A program made the translations under genes and the position numbers. 13,305 nucleotides of DNA from CAZVWW01 sp964631265 (GTDB lineage: Bacteria > Thermotogota > Thermotogae > MWEM01). Each line of letters opens with the position of its first letter. The first letter of the stretch is position 1. The stretch spans positions 1 to 13,305 of the forward strand of contig CAZVWW010000063.1 of NCBI GenBank assembly GCA_964631265.1, written 5' to 3'. Shown in pieces: positions 1 to 6,077 of this stretch. Below the pieces are notes generated by a model that saw nothing but the letters and a program-made list of their open reading frames with translations, had not been told where the DNA came from and made no database searches.

Positions 1-138
1 AATTTTATCGGGTTCCAGATTATCAGGGGACATCGGCGGGATACCGATTCCTCCCCCGCCCCCGCCATCATCGCAAGATATGATGAGCATAGAGAGAAAA
101 AAGAGCATTAAGAATAAAAACAGTTTTATACCTTTCAT
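1..138 (-). CDS. Putative lipoprotein, N-terminal part only
   Basis: The first 46 codons of a gene that reads leftwards out of the window; the C-terminal part is missing. The start is the ATG whose first base is at 138, preceded by AAGGA (151 to 147) with 8 nt spacing. Residues 1-21 form a classic lipoprotein signal peptide: two lysines (K2, K5), a hydrophobic stretch rich in Leu and Phe, then a lipobox ending Ile-Ile-Ser-Cys with the lipidated Cys at 22. The mature N-terminus is two Asp followed by six Gly and a Pro-rich stretch, which looks like a flexible tether to the membrane. The gene is divergent from dnaX and has its own candidate promoter. Function is unknown because the functional domain lies outside the window. 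The gene call is quite sure; nothing can be said about the role beyond membrane anchoring. Confidence 0.8.
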   Translation of the reverse strand, partial: MKGIKLFLFLMLFFLSMLIISCDDGGGGGGIGIPPMSPDNLEPDKI

Positions 139-162
139 GAAATCCATCCTTTCGTATTCGTC

Positions 163-181
163 ATAATAATAGAATTATTAT
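163..181. repeat. AT-only inverted repeat over the lipoprotein promoter
   Basis: ATAATAAT (163-170) and ATTATTAT (174-181) are perfect inverted arms around a 3-nt centre. They overlap the candidate -10 box and start point of the lipoprotein gene. This could be an operator, but in such AT-rich DNA a chance palindrome is quite possible. Confidence 0.3.
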
Positions 182-182
182 A
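177..182 (-). promoter_or_regulatory. Candidate -10 box for the lipoprotein gene
   Basis: On the - strand a perfect TATAAT lies at 182 to 177, giving a predicted start near 170 and a leader of about 30 nt before the ATG at 138. No convincing -35 box is seen at the right distance; the upstream sequence is very AT-rich. Confidence 0.45.
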
Positions 183-322
183 CAACATATTTATGAAGTA
201 AATAAATATTTAATTTGTCCAAATAATGAACTTTTCAGGTTCTTGCCAAGCAAAACGTCAAAAGAACAACTGTGTTTTTGTTTGTTCAGACTAATAATAA
301 AGACGTGATGCTGAAAAAAATA

Positions 323-331
323 TGTTATAAT
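323..331 (+). promoter_or_regulatory. Extended -10 promoter of dnaX
   Basis: TG at 323-324, one base, then a perfect TATAAT at 326-331 form an extended -10 element; no good -35 is needed or seen. The predicted start of about 338 falls after the upstream in-frame ATGs at 272 and 308. This supports translation of dnaX starting at 359. Confidence 0.6.
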
Positions 332-358
332 CCAATAAAGAAGAGGAATGAGGAGAAG

Positions 359-1828
359 ATGGAACAGACACTTTACAGAAAATACAGACCGAAAAGATTT
401 TCTGAACTGGCCGGACAGGAGCATGTTAAACAGTTGTTCCAGAATGCGTTGAGCGAAGACAGCTTTTCGCATGCCTATATTTTTGCCGGGCCGCGGGGAA
501 CCGGCAAGACGTCAGTTGCAAGAATAGTGGCCAAGCGGTTGAACTGCCTGGATCCGGAAGGGAGCGAGCCATGCAACAAATGTTCTGAGTGTCTTTCAAT
601 CCAGTCGAATTCCCATCTTGATGTTATAGAGATGGATGCCGCATCCAACAGGGGAATTGACGATTTTCGTTCCATAAGGGATAAAGTCGCTTATAAACCG
701 GCACAGGGGAAATACAAGATCTATATCATCGATGAAGTCCATATGTTGACAAAAGAGGCCTTCAACGCTATCCTGAAAACTCTGGAAGAGCCTCCCGAGC
801 ATGTGGTTTTCATTCTTGCCACGACAAACCCTGAAAAGATCCCGGACACGATCATCTCAAGATGTCAGATTATCCCGTTCAGAAATGTACCGGTCAAAAC
901 GATTATTGATCATTTGAGAAAGATGGCAACTGATGAAGGATATGCCATATCCGATGATGCGTTGAAGTATATCTCGAGACGTGCCAAGGGCGGCATGCGG
1001 GATGCGATCGTGTTACTCGAACAGGTCCTGCGGGTTTTTCAGAAAGATCAGGAGCTGGATAGAAATGCCATATTAAAGATCCTGGGGGGAGTAGGCGAGG
1101 AGAGGTTCGAGGAGCTGATAGGCCTTCTGAGGGTTAACGATCAAAAGGGAATTATTGATTATGCCGAGGAGTTATACGATAGTGGCGTGAACTTTGAGGT
1201 CTTTCTTGAAGAGCTTTCTGCCTATATACTCTCGAAAATCGCCGGAATCGCAGATCCTCAAGAGACAAGAACTTTCCTTGAATTGGCCGGAAAGACGACT
1301 GAGATGGCATCAGATATCAGGTTTTCCGAAAACCAGCTTGTGAAATTTTCAGTTGAGATGCTTGAGTATGCCTCAAAGATCGGACCCGGAATTGAGAACA
1401 CTCAAAACAGATTCGAAAAGAAACCTGAACCGGTAAACAAAAAATCTTTGGAGACCGTCAAAGAACCGGTAATAGAACCGGTGTATGATGAGTTCCTATC
1501 TAAACTGAAAGAGGATTATCTGAGTGTCTTTACGGCCTTAAACCTGTTGGAATACAGGAGTACCGATGAGTCGATCAAAGTTGTTTGCGAAAAGTCAAAA
1601 CCATTTTCAAACGATGCTGTGATAAAACATGAAAAGCTCCTCTCAGAAATGGCCCGAAAAGAGGGGAAAGAACTCGTTATTGTTCAGGAGGAGACTGACA
1701 AGAAACCGGAACCTGAAAAATCCGGTAAAGAAGAGGAGCAGGTCCCGGAAGAACTGAAGAAGACCTATAACAAATTGAAAAAACTATTTCCCGAAGAGGA
1801 GATTATCATAACAGAAAACGATATATAA
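359..1828 (+). CDS. dnaX: DNA polymerase III subunit gamma/tau (clamp loader ATPase)
   Basis: This is the ATPase of the replicative clamp loader, which opens the sliding clamp onto primed DNA. The 489-residue protein starts with the family's typical Tyr-Arg-Lys-Tyr-Arg-Pro segment. It has Walker A at 44-51 (GPRGTGKT), four zinc-binding cysteines at C63, C72, C75 and C78, Walker B DEVH at 125-128 and the SRC arginine-finger motif at 167-169. Residues about 370-489 are charged and poorly conserved. Longer in-frame starts at 272 and 308 exist, but the promoter lies downstream of them and AGAGGA/AGGAG motifs precede 359. The protein is shorter than E. coli tau (643 residues), and I see no A-AAA-AAG slippery site that would make a separate gamma form. 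It is followed after 26 bp by ybaB, but recR, the usual third gene, is absent. Confidence 0.96.
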   Translation: MEQTLYRKYRPKRFSELAGQEHVKQLFQNALSEDSFSHAYIFAGPRGTGKTSVARIVAKRLNCLDPEGSEPCNKCSECLSIQSNSHLDVIEMDAASNRGIDDFRSIRDKVAYKPAQGKYKIYIIDEVHMLTKEAFNAILKTLEEPPEHVVFILATTNPEKIPDTIISRCQIIPFRNVPVKTIIDHLRKMATDEGYAISDDALKYISRRAKGGMRDAIVLLEQVLRVFQKDQELDRNAILKILGGVGEERFEELIGLLRVNDQKGIIDYAEELYDSGVNFEVFLEELSAYILSKIAGIADPQETRTFLELAGKTTEMASDIRFSENQLVKFSVEMLEYASKIGPGIENTQNRFEKKPEPVNKKSLETVKEPVIEPVYDEFLSKLKEDYLSVFTALNLLEYRSTDESIKVVCEKSKPFSNDAVIKHEKLLSEMARKEGKELVIVQEETDKKPEPEKSGKEEEQVPEELKKTYNKLKKLFPEEEIIITENDI

Positions 1829-1854
1829 ATGAAATATCGAAAGGAGGATATGTT

Positions 1855-2229
1855 TTGGCAAAGAAATTGAGGAGCTTTGGTGGTAAGAGTTTTAGAAAAT
1901 CCGGTGGTTCAAAAAATTCAAAACCCAATATGAATCAACTGATGCAACAGGCTCAAAAAGCACAGGTGGAAATGGCAAAGAAAGAAGAGGAGTTCAAGGA
2001 AAAGACATTTGAGGCATCAGCCGGTGGTGGGGTTATCACTGTCAAGATGAATGGGAATCACGAACTGTTGAATATCGAATATGAAGAAGATCTGCTTGAA
2101 GAGCCCGAAGATTTCAACGATCTGTTGATAGCAGCGGTCAATAAAGGCGTCGAGATTGTTGACAAAGAAAAGGAAGAGTTCATGGGGAGTATTTCCAGCG
2201 ACATGGGTCTACCTGACATGGGTTTTTAA
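1855..2229 (+). CDS. ybaB: YbaB/EbfC-family nucleoid-associated protein
   Basis: A small DNA-binding protein (124 residues) of the YbaB/EbfC family, which forms dimers with a tweezer shape and is nearly always encoded just after dnaX. Seen here: the Gln/Met/Lys-rich first helix from about residue 24 (MNQLMQQAQKAQ), the central strand region with the Gly-Gly-Gly turn and the VTVKMNG-like stretch (ITVKMNG), and a conserved acidic helix. The start is TTG at 1855, chosen because AAGGAGGA (1841-1848) lies 6 nt upstream. This gives a basic, Gly/Ser/Lys-rich extension of about 24 residues before the usual family start. An ATG at 1927-1929 would give the classic length but lacks a comparable ribosome site. 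The gene is 26 bp downstream of dnaX and probably cotranscribed with it. Confidence 0.9.
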   Translation: MAKKLRSFGGKSFRKSGGSKNSKPNMNQLMQQAQKAQVEMAKKEEEFKEKTFEASAGGGVITVKMNGNHELLNIEYEEDLLEEPEDFNDLLIAAVNKGVEIVDKEKEEFMGSISSDMGLPDMGF

Positions 2230-2237
2230 AGGAACCT

Positions 2238-2266
2238 TTGACTTAAAAAGGAAGTTATGGTATAAT
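2238..2266 (+). promoter_or_regulatory. Near-consensus sigma-70 type promoter of gap
   Basis: TTGACT (2238-2243) and a perfect TATAAT (2261-2266) are separated by exactly 17 bp, with TG one base before the -10 (2258-2259). This is close to an ideal housekeeping promoter and fits strong expression of a glycolytic gene. The predicted start is near 2273, with a leader of about 40 nt. Confidence 0.85.
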
Positions 2267-2311
2267 ATCTGTGAAAAAAAGCACAAACAAAATCTTGGAG
2301 GTGGACAGTAA

Positions 2312-3319
2312 ATGTCTAACATTAGAATTGCGATTAACGGATTTGGGAGAATTGGAAGACTGGTTTTCAGAGAGATGATGAAAAGAGGAAATTACGATGT
2401 CGTATCAATCAACGATCTGACCGATGCAAAAACACTTGCACATCTTCTCAAATACGATTCAGTACACGGAAGGTTCAACGGGACGGTAGAGGTGAACGAC
2501 GAAGGATTCGTAGTAAACGGCAAGCAGATTAAGGTAACAGCCATCAAGAATCCCGCTGAGATCCCGCACAAGGAAAACAACGTTGATATAGTCGTCGAGT
2601 CAACAGGCGTTTTCAAGAACAAGGAAAAATGCCAGGCACATCTCGATGCCGGTGCAAAAAAAGTTATCATCACAGCTCCTGCCAAAGGCGAAGTTGACGC
2701 AACAGTCGTTATGGGTGTTAACGATGATGTTCTTACGAAAGAGATGACAGTTGTTTCAAATGCATCCTGTACAACGAATTCAATTGCGCCGACAATCAAG
2801 GTATTGAATGACAAATTTGGTGTTGAAAACGGATTCCTGACAACAATCCACGCCTATACATCAACTCAGGTATTGCAGGACGTTCCAGGCAAGGATTTCA
2901 GAAGAATGAGAGCAGGAGCTGCCAACACAATTCCCACAACAACAGGAGCGGCAAAGGCAGTGGGCCTGGTTCTGCCTGAGTTAAAGGGTAAACTCGACGG
3001 TATGGCGCTCAGAGTTCCAGTGCCTGACGGTTCTTACACCGATCTGACAGTAAACCTCAAGAATAAAACAACGGTTGAAGAAATCAACGCCGTTGTTAAA
3101 AAGGCTGCCGAGAACGAACTCAAGGGTATCCTCGAATACACAGAAGAGCCGCTTGTCAGTTCTGATATTGTTGGCACTTCTGTTGCCGGTATCTTCGACT
3201 CTGATATGACAAGAGTCATCGACGGTACGCTTGTAAAAGTCGCTTGCTGGTATGACAACGAATACGGTTACAGCTGCAAGACAGTTGATCTGGTCGACAA
3301 ACTCGAAAAGATGTTATAA
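2312..3319 (+). CDS. gap: Glyceraldehyde-3-phosphate dehydrogenase, NAD-dependent type
   Basis: This enzyme oxidises glyceraldehyde-3-phosphate to 1,3-bisphosphoglycerate with NAD+ in glycolysis. The 335-residue length is normal for the family. Visible features are the Rossmann fingerprint INGFGRIGR (8-16), D35 at the end of the second strand (favouring NAD over NADP), the catalytic Cys153 within SNASCTTN, and the activating His180 in TTIHAYT. The substrate-binding stretch Pro-Thr-Thr-Thr-Gly-Ala-Ala-Lys follows. The start ATG has GGAGGTGG (2297-2304) 7 nt upstream. The gene has its own strong promoter and is followed by a hairpin terminator before pgk-tpi. Its substrate is also the acceptor that the transketolase of the neighbouring convergent operon would use, though there is no direct evidence of coordinated control. 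Confidence 0.97.
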   Translation: MSNIRIAINGFGRIGRLVFREMMKRGNYDVVSINDLTDAKTLAHLLKYDSVHGRFNGTVEVNDEGFVVNGKQIKVTAIKNPAEIPHKENNVDIVVESTGVFKNKEKCQAHLDAGAKKVIITAPAKGEVDATVVMGVNDDVLTKEMTVVSNASCTTNSIAPTIKVLNDKFGVENGFLTTIHAYTSTQVLQDVPGKDFRRMRAGAANTIPTTTGAAKAVGLVLPELKGKLDGMALRVPVPDGSYTDLTVNLKNKTTVEEINAVVKKAAENELKGILEYTEEPLVSSDIVGTSVAGIFDSDMTRVIDGTLVKVACWYDNEYGYSCKTVDLVDKLEKML

Positions 3320-3337
3320 GAGGTCGCTGATTAATAA

Positions 3338-3343
3338 TATAAT
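3338..3343 (+). promoter_or_regulatory. Possible -10 box for pgk-tpi
   Basis: A perfect TATAAT lies between gap and the downstream hairpin, but no good -35 is visible (the 17-18 bp position reads roughly TTATAA). If active, its transcript would start near 3350 and carry the 3354-3374 hairpin in its leader. The region is AT-rich, so a chance match is possible. Confidence 0.3.
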
Positions 3344-3353
3344 ACCGGTATTC

Positions 3354-3380
3354 GGGCACAGGTTTCCTGTGCCCTTTTCT
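3354..3380 (+). terminator. Rho-independent terminator or attenuator between gap and pgk-tpi
   Basis: GGGCACAGG (3354-3362) and CCTGTGCCC (3366-3374) form a perfect 9-bp GC-rich stem with a TTT loop, followed by TTTTCT. It lies 35 bp after the gap stop codon. The U-tract is short, so partial read-through into pgk-tpi is plausible. Confidence 0.85.
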
Positions 3381-3409
3381 ACAGATAAAACGTAAAGGAG
3401 GAAAAAAAG

Positions 3410-5371
3410 ATGGATCGATTGACCATAAGAGATGTTGAATTGAAAGGCAAAAAAGTACTGATGAGAGTGGATTTTAATGTGCCACTTGACAAAGAAACAC
3501 ATGAGGTAACAGATGATAACCGAATCAGAGGGGCGCTTCCCACCATAGAGTACGCCGCCGGCAAAGGGGCAAAGGTTATCCTGATGTCACATCTCGGCAG
3601 ACCGAAAGGAGAGAGAAAGCCCGAATTCTCACTAAGACCGGTCGCTGAAAGACTCTCAGAGTTGATGAAAAAACCCGTCCAGTTTGTTGAAAATGTGGTC
3701 GGGGACGATGTAGAAAAACAGGTAGACGGATTGAAGGACGGAGAGGTTCTCCTGCTTGAAAACACAAGGTTTGAAAAAGGCGAAAAGAAGAACGATCCCG
3801 AACTGGCTAAAAAGTTGGCCGGTTTGGCGGATATTCACGTTAACGATGCCTTTGGAACGGCCCACAGAGCACATGCCTCCAATGTCGGGGTTGCTGAAAA
3901 TCTCGTTTCTGTTTCCGGTTTCCTGCTTGAAAAAGAGATGGAATTTCTGGGCGATGTCGTCGAAAATCCGGAGAAACCCTATGTGGCTATTCTTGGAGGA
4001 GCGAAAGTCTCAGATAAGATTGGCGTTATCGAAAACCTGATTCAGAAAGCGGATAAGTTAATCATCGGTGGTGCGATGATGTTCACCTTCTGGAAGGCAA
4101 AGGGTTATGAAACGGGCAATTCATTGGTTGAAGAAGATAAGATCGATCTGGCCAAAGACCTTATCAAGCGTGCGGAAGATAAAGGAATCGATCTCTTGCT
4201 TCCCGTTGATACCGTTGTGGCTGAGAAGATGGAAAAGGGTATGGAGACAAAGGTTGTCTCCGCAGAGGATGGCGTTCCCTCCAATATGATGGGGCTCGAC
4301 ATTGGACCGGAAACGGTAAAAACATTTGAAAAAGCCCTTGAAGGGGCAAAGACAGTTGTCTGGAACGGTCCAATGGGTGTCTTTGAAATTGAGGATTTTG
4401 CTGCCGGAACCGTTGCGATTGCCAAGACACTGGCCGAGCTCCAGGATGCCAAGACGATAATCGGTGGCGGGGACAGCGCAGCAGCCATCGCAAAATTCGG
4501 CCTCAAAGAAAAAGTGACACACGTTTCCACAGGTGGCGGTGCTTCTCTTGAAATGCTTGAGGGGAAGGACTTACCCGGTGTTATGAGTTTGGCCAAAAGA
4601 AAGTGCCGCCGGGTCATGGTGGCCGGCAACTGGAAGATGAACAAAACACCCACCGAGTCAATGGCTTTTGCCAGGCAGCTCCTGGAAAAGATCTCAAAGT
4701 TCAGCTCCAGTGTTGATGTTGTGGTCTGTCCGACATATGTTTCAATTGCCCCGGTTCAGGATGTACTGGCCGGAACAAGCATTAAGGTTGGTGCACAGAA
4801 CATGTGGCCGGAGGTCAAGGGCGCATTCACAGGAGAGATATCCCCGACCATGCTCACAGACCTTGGTCTTGACTACGTGGTGCTCGGACACAGTGAGAGA
4901 AGAAAGTATTTTGAAGAATCAAACGAATTCATCAACAAGAAGTTGAGAACGGCTCTGGAGCATGAGCTTCAACCCATCTTCTGTATTGGGGAGGTCCTGG
5001 AAGAGAGAGAACAGAGCAAGACCTTTGATGTCCTGAAGAAGCAGCTGAATGAAGGATTGAAAGATATCAGCCGGGATGAGATCAAAGACATCGTTATCGC
5101 TTATGAACCGGTCTGGGCAATCGGGACCGGTAAGGTTGCGACAACAGAGCAGGCCCAGGAGGCCATCAAGTTCATAAGAGACCAGGTCAGAGACCTTTAC
5201 GATGACGAGATCGCCGATAATATCATGATACTCTACGGCGGCAGCATTAAGCCCCAGAACTTTACGGGACTTCTGGCACAGCCGGATATCGACGGAGGAC
5301 TTGTCGGCGGCGCTTCTCTTAAAGAGAGTTTTGTGGAGCTTGTGAATATTGCGGTGAAGATGACGGACTGA
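3410..5371 (+). CDS. pgk-tpiA: Bifunctional phosphoglycerate kinase / triosephosphate isomerase fusion
   Basis: One 653-residue frame carries two glycolytic enzymes. Residues 1 to about 397 are phosphoglycerate kinase, which makes ATP from 1,3-bisphosphoglycerate. It has the VDFNVPLD start, LGRPKG, LLENTRF, WNGPMGVFE and the nucleotide loop GGGD (352-355). Residues about 403-653 are triosephosphate isomerase, with Lys409 in AGNWKMN, catalytic His494 in LGHSERR, Glu566 in AYEPVWAIGTGK and the phosphate loop LYGGSIKPQN. The join is a short basic linker (KRKCRR). An ATG at 4616 could start TPI alone but has no clear ribosome site, and no stop interrupts the frame. The fusion resembles that of Thermotoga maritima, also placed after gap. 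AAAGGAGG (3394-3401) lies 8 nt before the start. All catalytic residues are intact, so both halves should be active. Confidence 0.96.
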   Translation: MDRLTIRDVELKGKKVLMRVDFNVPLDKETHEVTDDNRIRGALPTIEYAAGKGAKVILMSHLGRPKGERKPEFSLRPVAERLSELMKKPVQFVENVVGDDVEKQVDGLKDGEVLLLENTRFEKGEKKNDPELAKKLAGLADIHVNDAFGTAHRAHASNVGVAENLVSVSGFLLEKEMEFLGDVVENPEKPYVAILGGAKVSDKIGVIENLIQKADKLIIGGAMMFTFWKAKGYETGNSLVEEDKIDLAKDLIKRAEDKGIDLLLPVDTVVAEKMEKGMETKVVSAEDGVPSNMMGLDIGPETVKTFEKALEGAKTVVWNGPMGVFEIEDFAAGTVAIAKTLAELQDAKTIIGGGDSAAAIAKFGLKEKVTHVSTGGGASLEMLEGKDLPGVMSLAKRKCRRVMVAGNWKMNKTPTESMAFARQLLEKISKFSSSVDVVVCPTYVSIAPVQDVLAGTSIKVGAQNMWPEVKGAFTGEISPTMLTDLGLDYVVLGHSERRKYFEESNEFINKKLRTALEHELQPIFCIGEVLEEREQSKTFDVLKKQLNEGLKDISRDEIKDIVIAYEPVWAIGTGKVATTEQAQEAIKFIRDQVRDLYDDEIADNIMILYGGSIKPQNFTGLLAQPDIDGGLVGGASLKESFVELVNIAVKMTD

Positions 5372-5413
5372 GGATTGTTTTTGGTTTCATAAGTCTTTAA
5401 CATTATTTGATAT

Positions 5414-5452
5414 AAAAACCGATGCCTTGTTTTTTTTGGCATCGGTTTTTTT
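5414..5452. terminator. Symmetric (bidirectional) terminator between convergent operons
   Basis: AAAAACCGATGCC (5414-5426) and GGCATCGGTTTTT (5438-5450) form a 13-bp perfect stem around an 11-nt T-rich loop. Read rightwards it ends in a run of T after pgk-tpi. Read leftwards, the complement of the A-run also gives a T-tract after the catabolic operon. It can therefore serve both converging transcripts. Confidence 0.9.
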
Positions 5453-5595
5453 GATGGTTCTTTTGATCATTAAGAGATAGCTTTTTTGTAATAGATACAC
5501 AAGGACATGAGCCAGGGGACTCATGACTGGTTTACGGCTGCAGGCTCGCTTCAAGAAGCGTTGGGACCTGTAGCCAGAAAAAGGAAATGGGTTAT
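5453..5595. other. Intergenic stretch with nested inverted repeats
   Basis: No open reading frame or RNA gene is recognised here. CATGAG (5506-5511) pairs with CTCATG (5520-5525). GGCTGCAGG (5536-5544) pairs with CCTGTAGCC (5567-5575) with one G-U pair. Inside that, CGCTTC and GAAGCG (5547-5560) can pair, and CTGG (5527-5530) with CCAG (5574-5577) could extend or compete with the outer stem. Neither strand shows a T-run in the right place for a simple terminator. It may be a 3' structure of the - strand operon mRNA or a small RNA; I recognise no known family. Confidence 0.35.
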
Positions 5596-6072
5596 TTATT
5601 CTTTAAAATTCTCCTCTTCTATCTTCTGGACACTCTCATAGGCATTCTTCAGAAAATCGTGTTTGTGTTCGAATCCTTCGGTAAACTCCGTGTTCAGCCA
5701 TCTTTTAAGCATATCGGTTGCCTCTTGCGGGGCCAGTATCCATCCGCCCATTGTGAGGACGTTGGCGTCGTTGATGACCTTACACATCTTGGCGGCATAA
5801 CTGCCCTCGACAACAGCGGCGTAGACTCCTTTGAACTTATTGGCCGTTATGGCCATTCCCATACCGGTTCCGCAGCAGATCAAGCCCTTCTCGTACTCAC
5901 CGGACTGAACCTTTTTTGCCACCTTCGGGGCAACCTCAAAATAGGGTTGAAAATCATCGAGGGATTTCATGCCGACATCCTCGACCTGATACCCCCATTC
6001 CACCAATTTTTCCTTCAGAGCTTCCTTGAGAGGAAACCCGGATTTGTCCGCGCCTATTACGATCTTTTTCAT
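5596..6072 (-). CDS. LacB/RpiB-family sugar isomerase, probably for a non-phosphorylated C4 substrate (SqwI-like)
   Basis: An aldose-ketose isomerase of the LacAB/RpiB fold, 158 residues. It keeps the N-terminal IGAD motif (D9), the catalytic base Cys67 in CCGTGMGM and the ITANK turn. Compared with E. coli RpiB (from memory) it lacks key ribose-5-phosphate residues: His10 is K10, the ring-opening His99 is I100, and the phosphate-binding Arg133 and Arg137 are F134 and H138. This argues against ribose-5-phosphate and fits a small acyclic, unphosphorylated sugar such as 4-deoxy-4-sulfoerythrose, the substrate of SqwI in the sulfo-TK pathway. AGGAGG (6088 to 6083) lies 10 nt before the ATG at 6072. 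An in-frame ATG at 6078, overlapping the GH31 stop, would add two residues but is only 4 nt from that site. It is the last gene of the operon. Family sure, substrate inferred. Confidence 0.85.
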   Translation of the reverse strand: MKKIVIGADKSGFPLKEALKEKLVEWGYQVEDVGMKSLDDFQPYFEVAPKVAKKVQSGEYEKGLICCGTGMGMAITANKFKGVYAAVVEGSYAAKMCKVINDANVLTMGGWILAPQEATDMLKRWLNTEFTEGFEHKHDFLKNAYESVQKIEEENFKE

Positions 6073-6077
6073 TATCA

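Noticed and set aside
272..358. Longer dnaX start at 272 or 308
   Set aside because: The extended -10 promoter at 323-331 lies downstream of these codons, and the extra residues do not resemble DnaX.
359..1828. Programmed frameshift in dnaX producing gamma and tau
   Set aside because: A-runs near 1437-1446 and 1769-1776 do not form an A-AAA-AAG heptamer in the correct frame, and are too short for transcriptional slippage.
4616..5371. Separate tpiA gene starting at the internal ATG
   Set aside because: No ribosome binding site precedes it and the pgk frame runs through without a stop; a fusion explains the sequence better.
5536..5575. Second Rho-independent terminator for the - strand operon
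   Set aside because: The stem is good, but no T-run follows it on either strand; reported as an unexplained structure instead.
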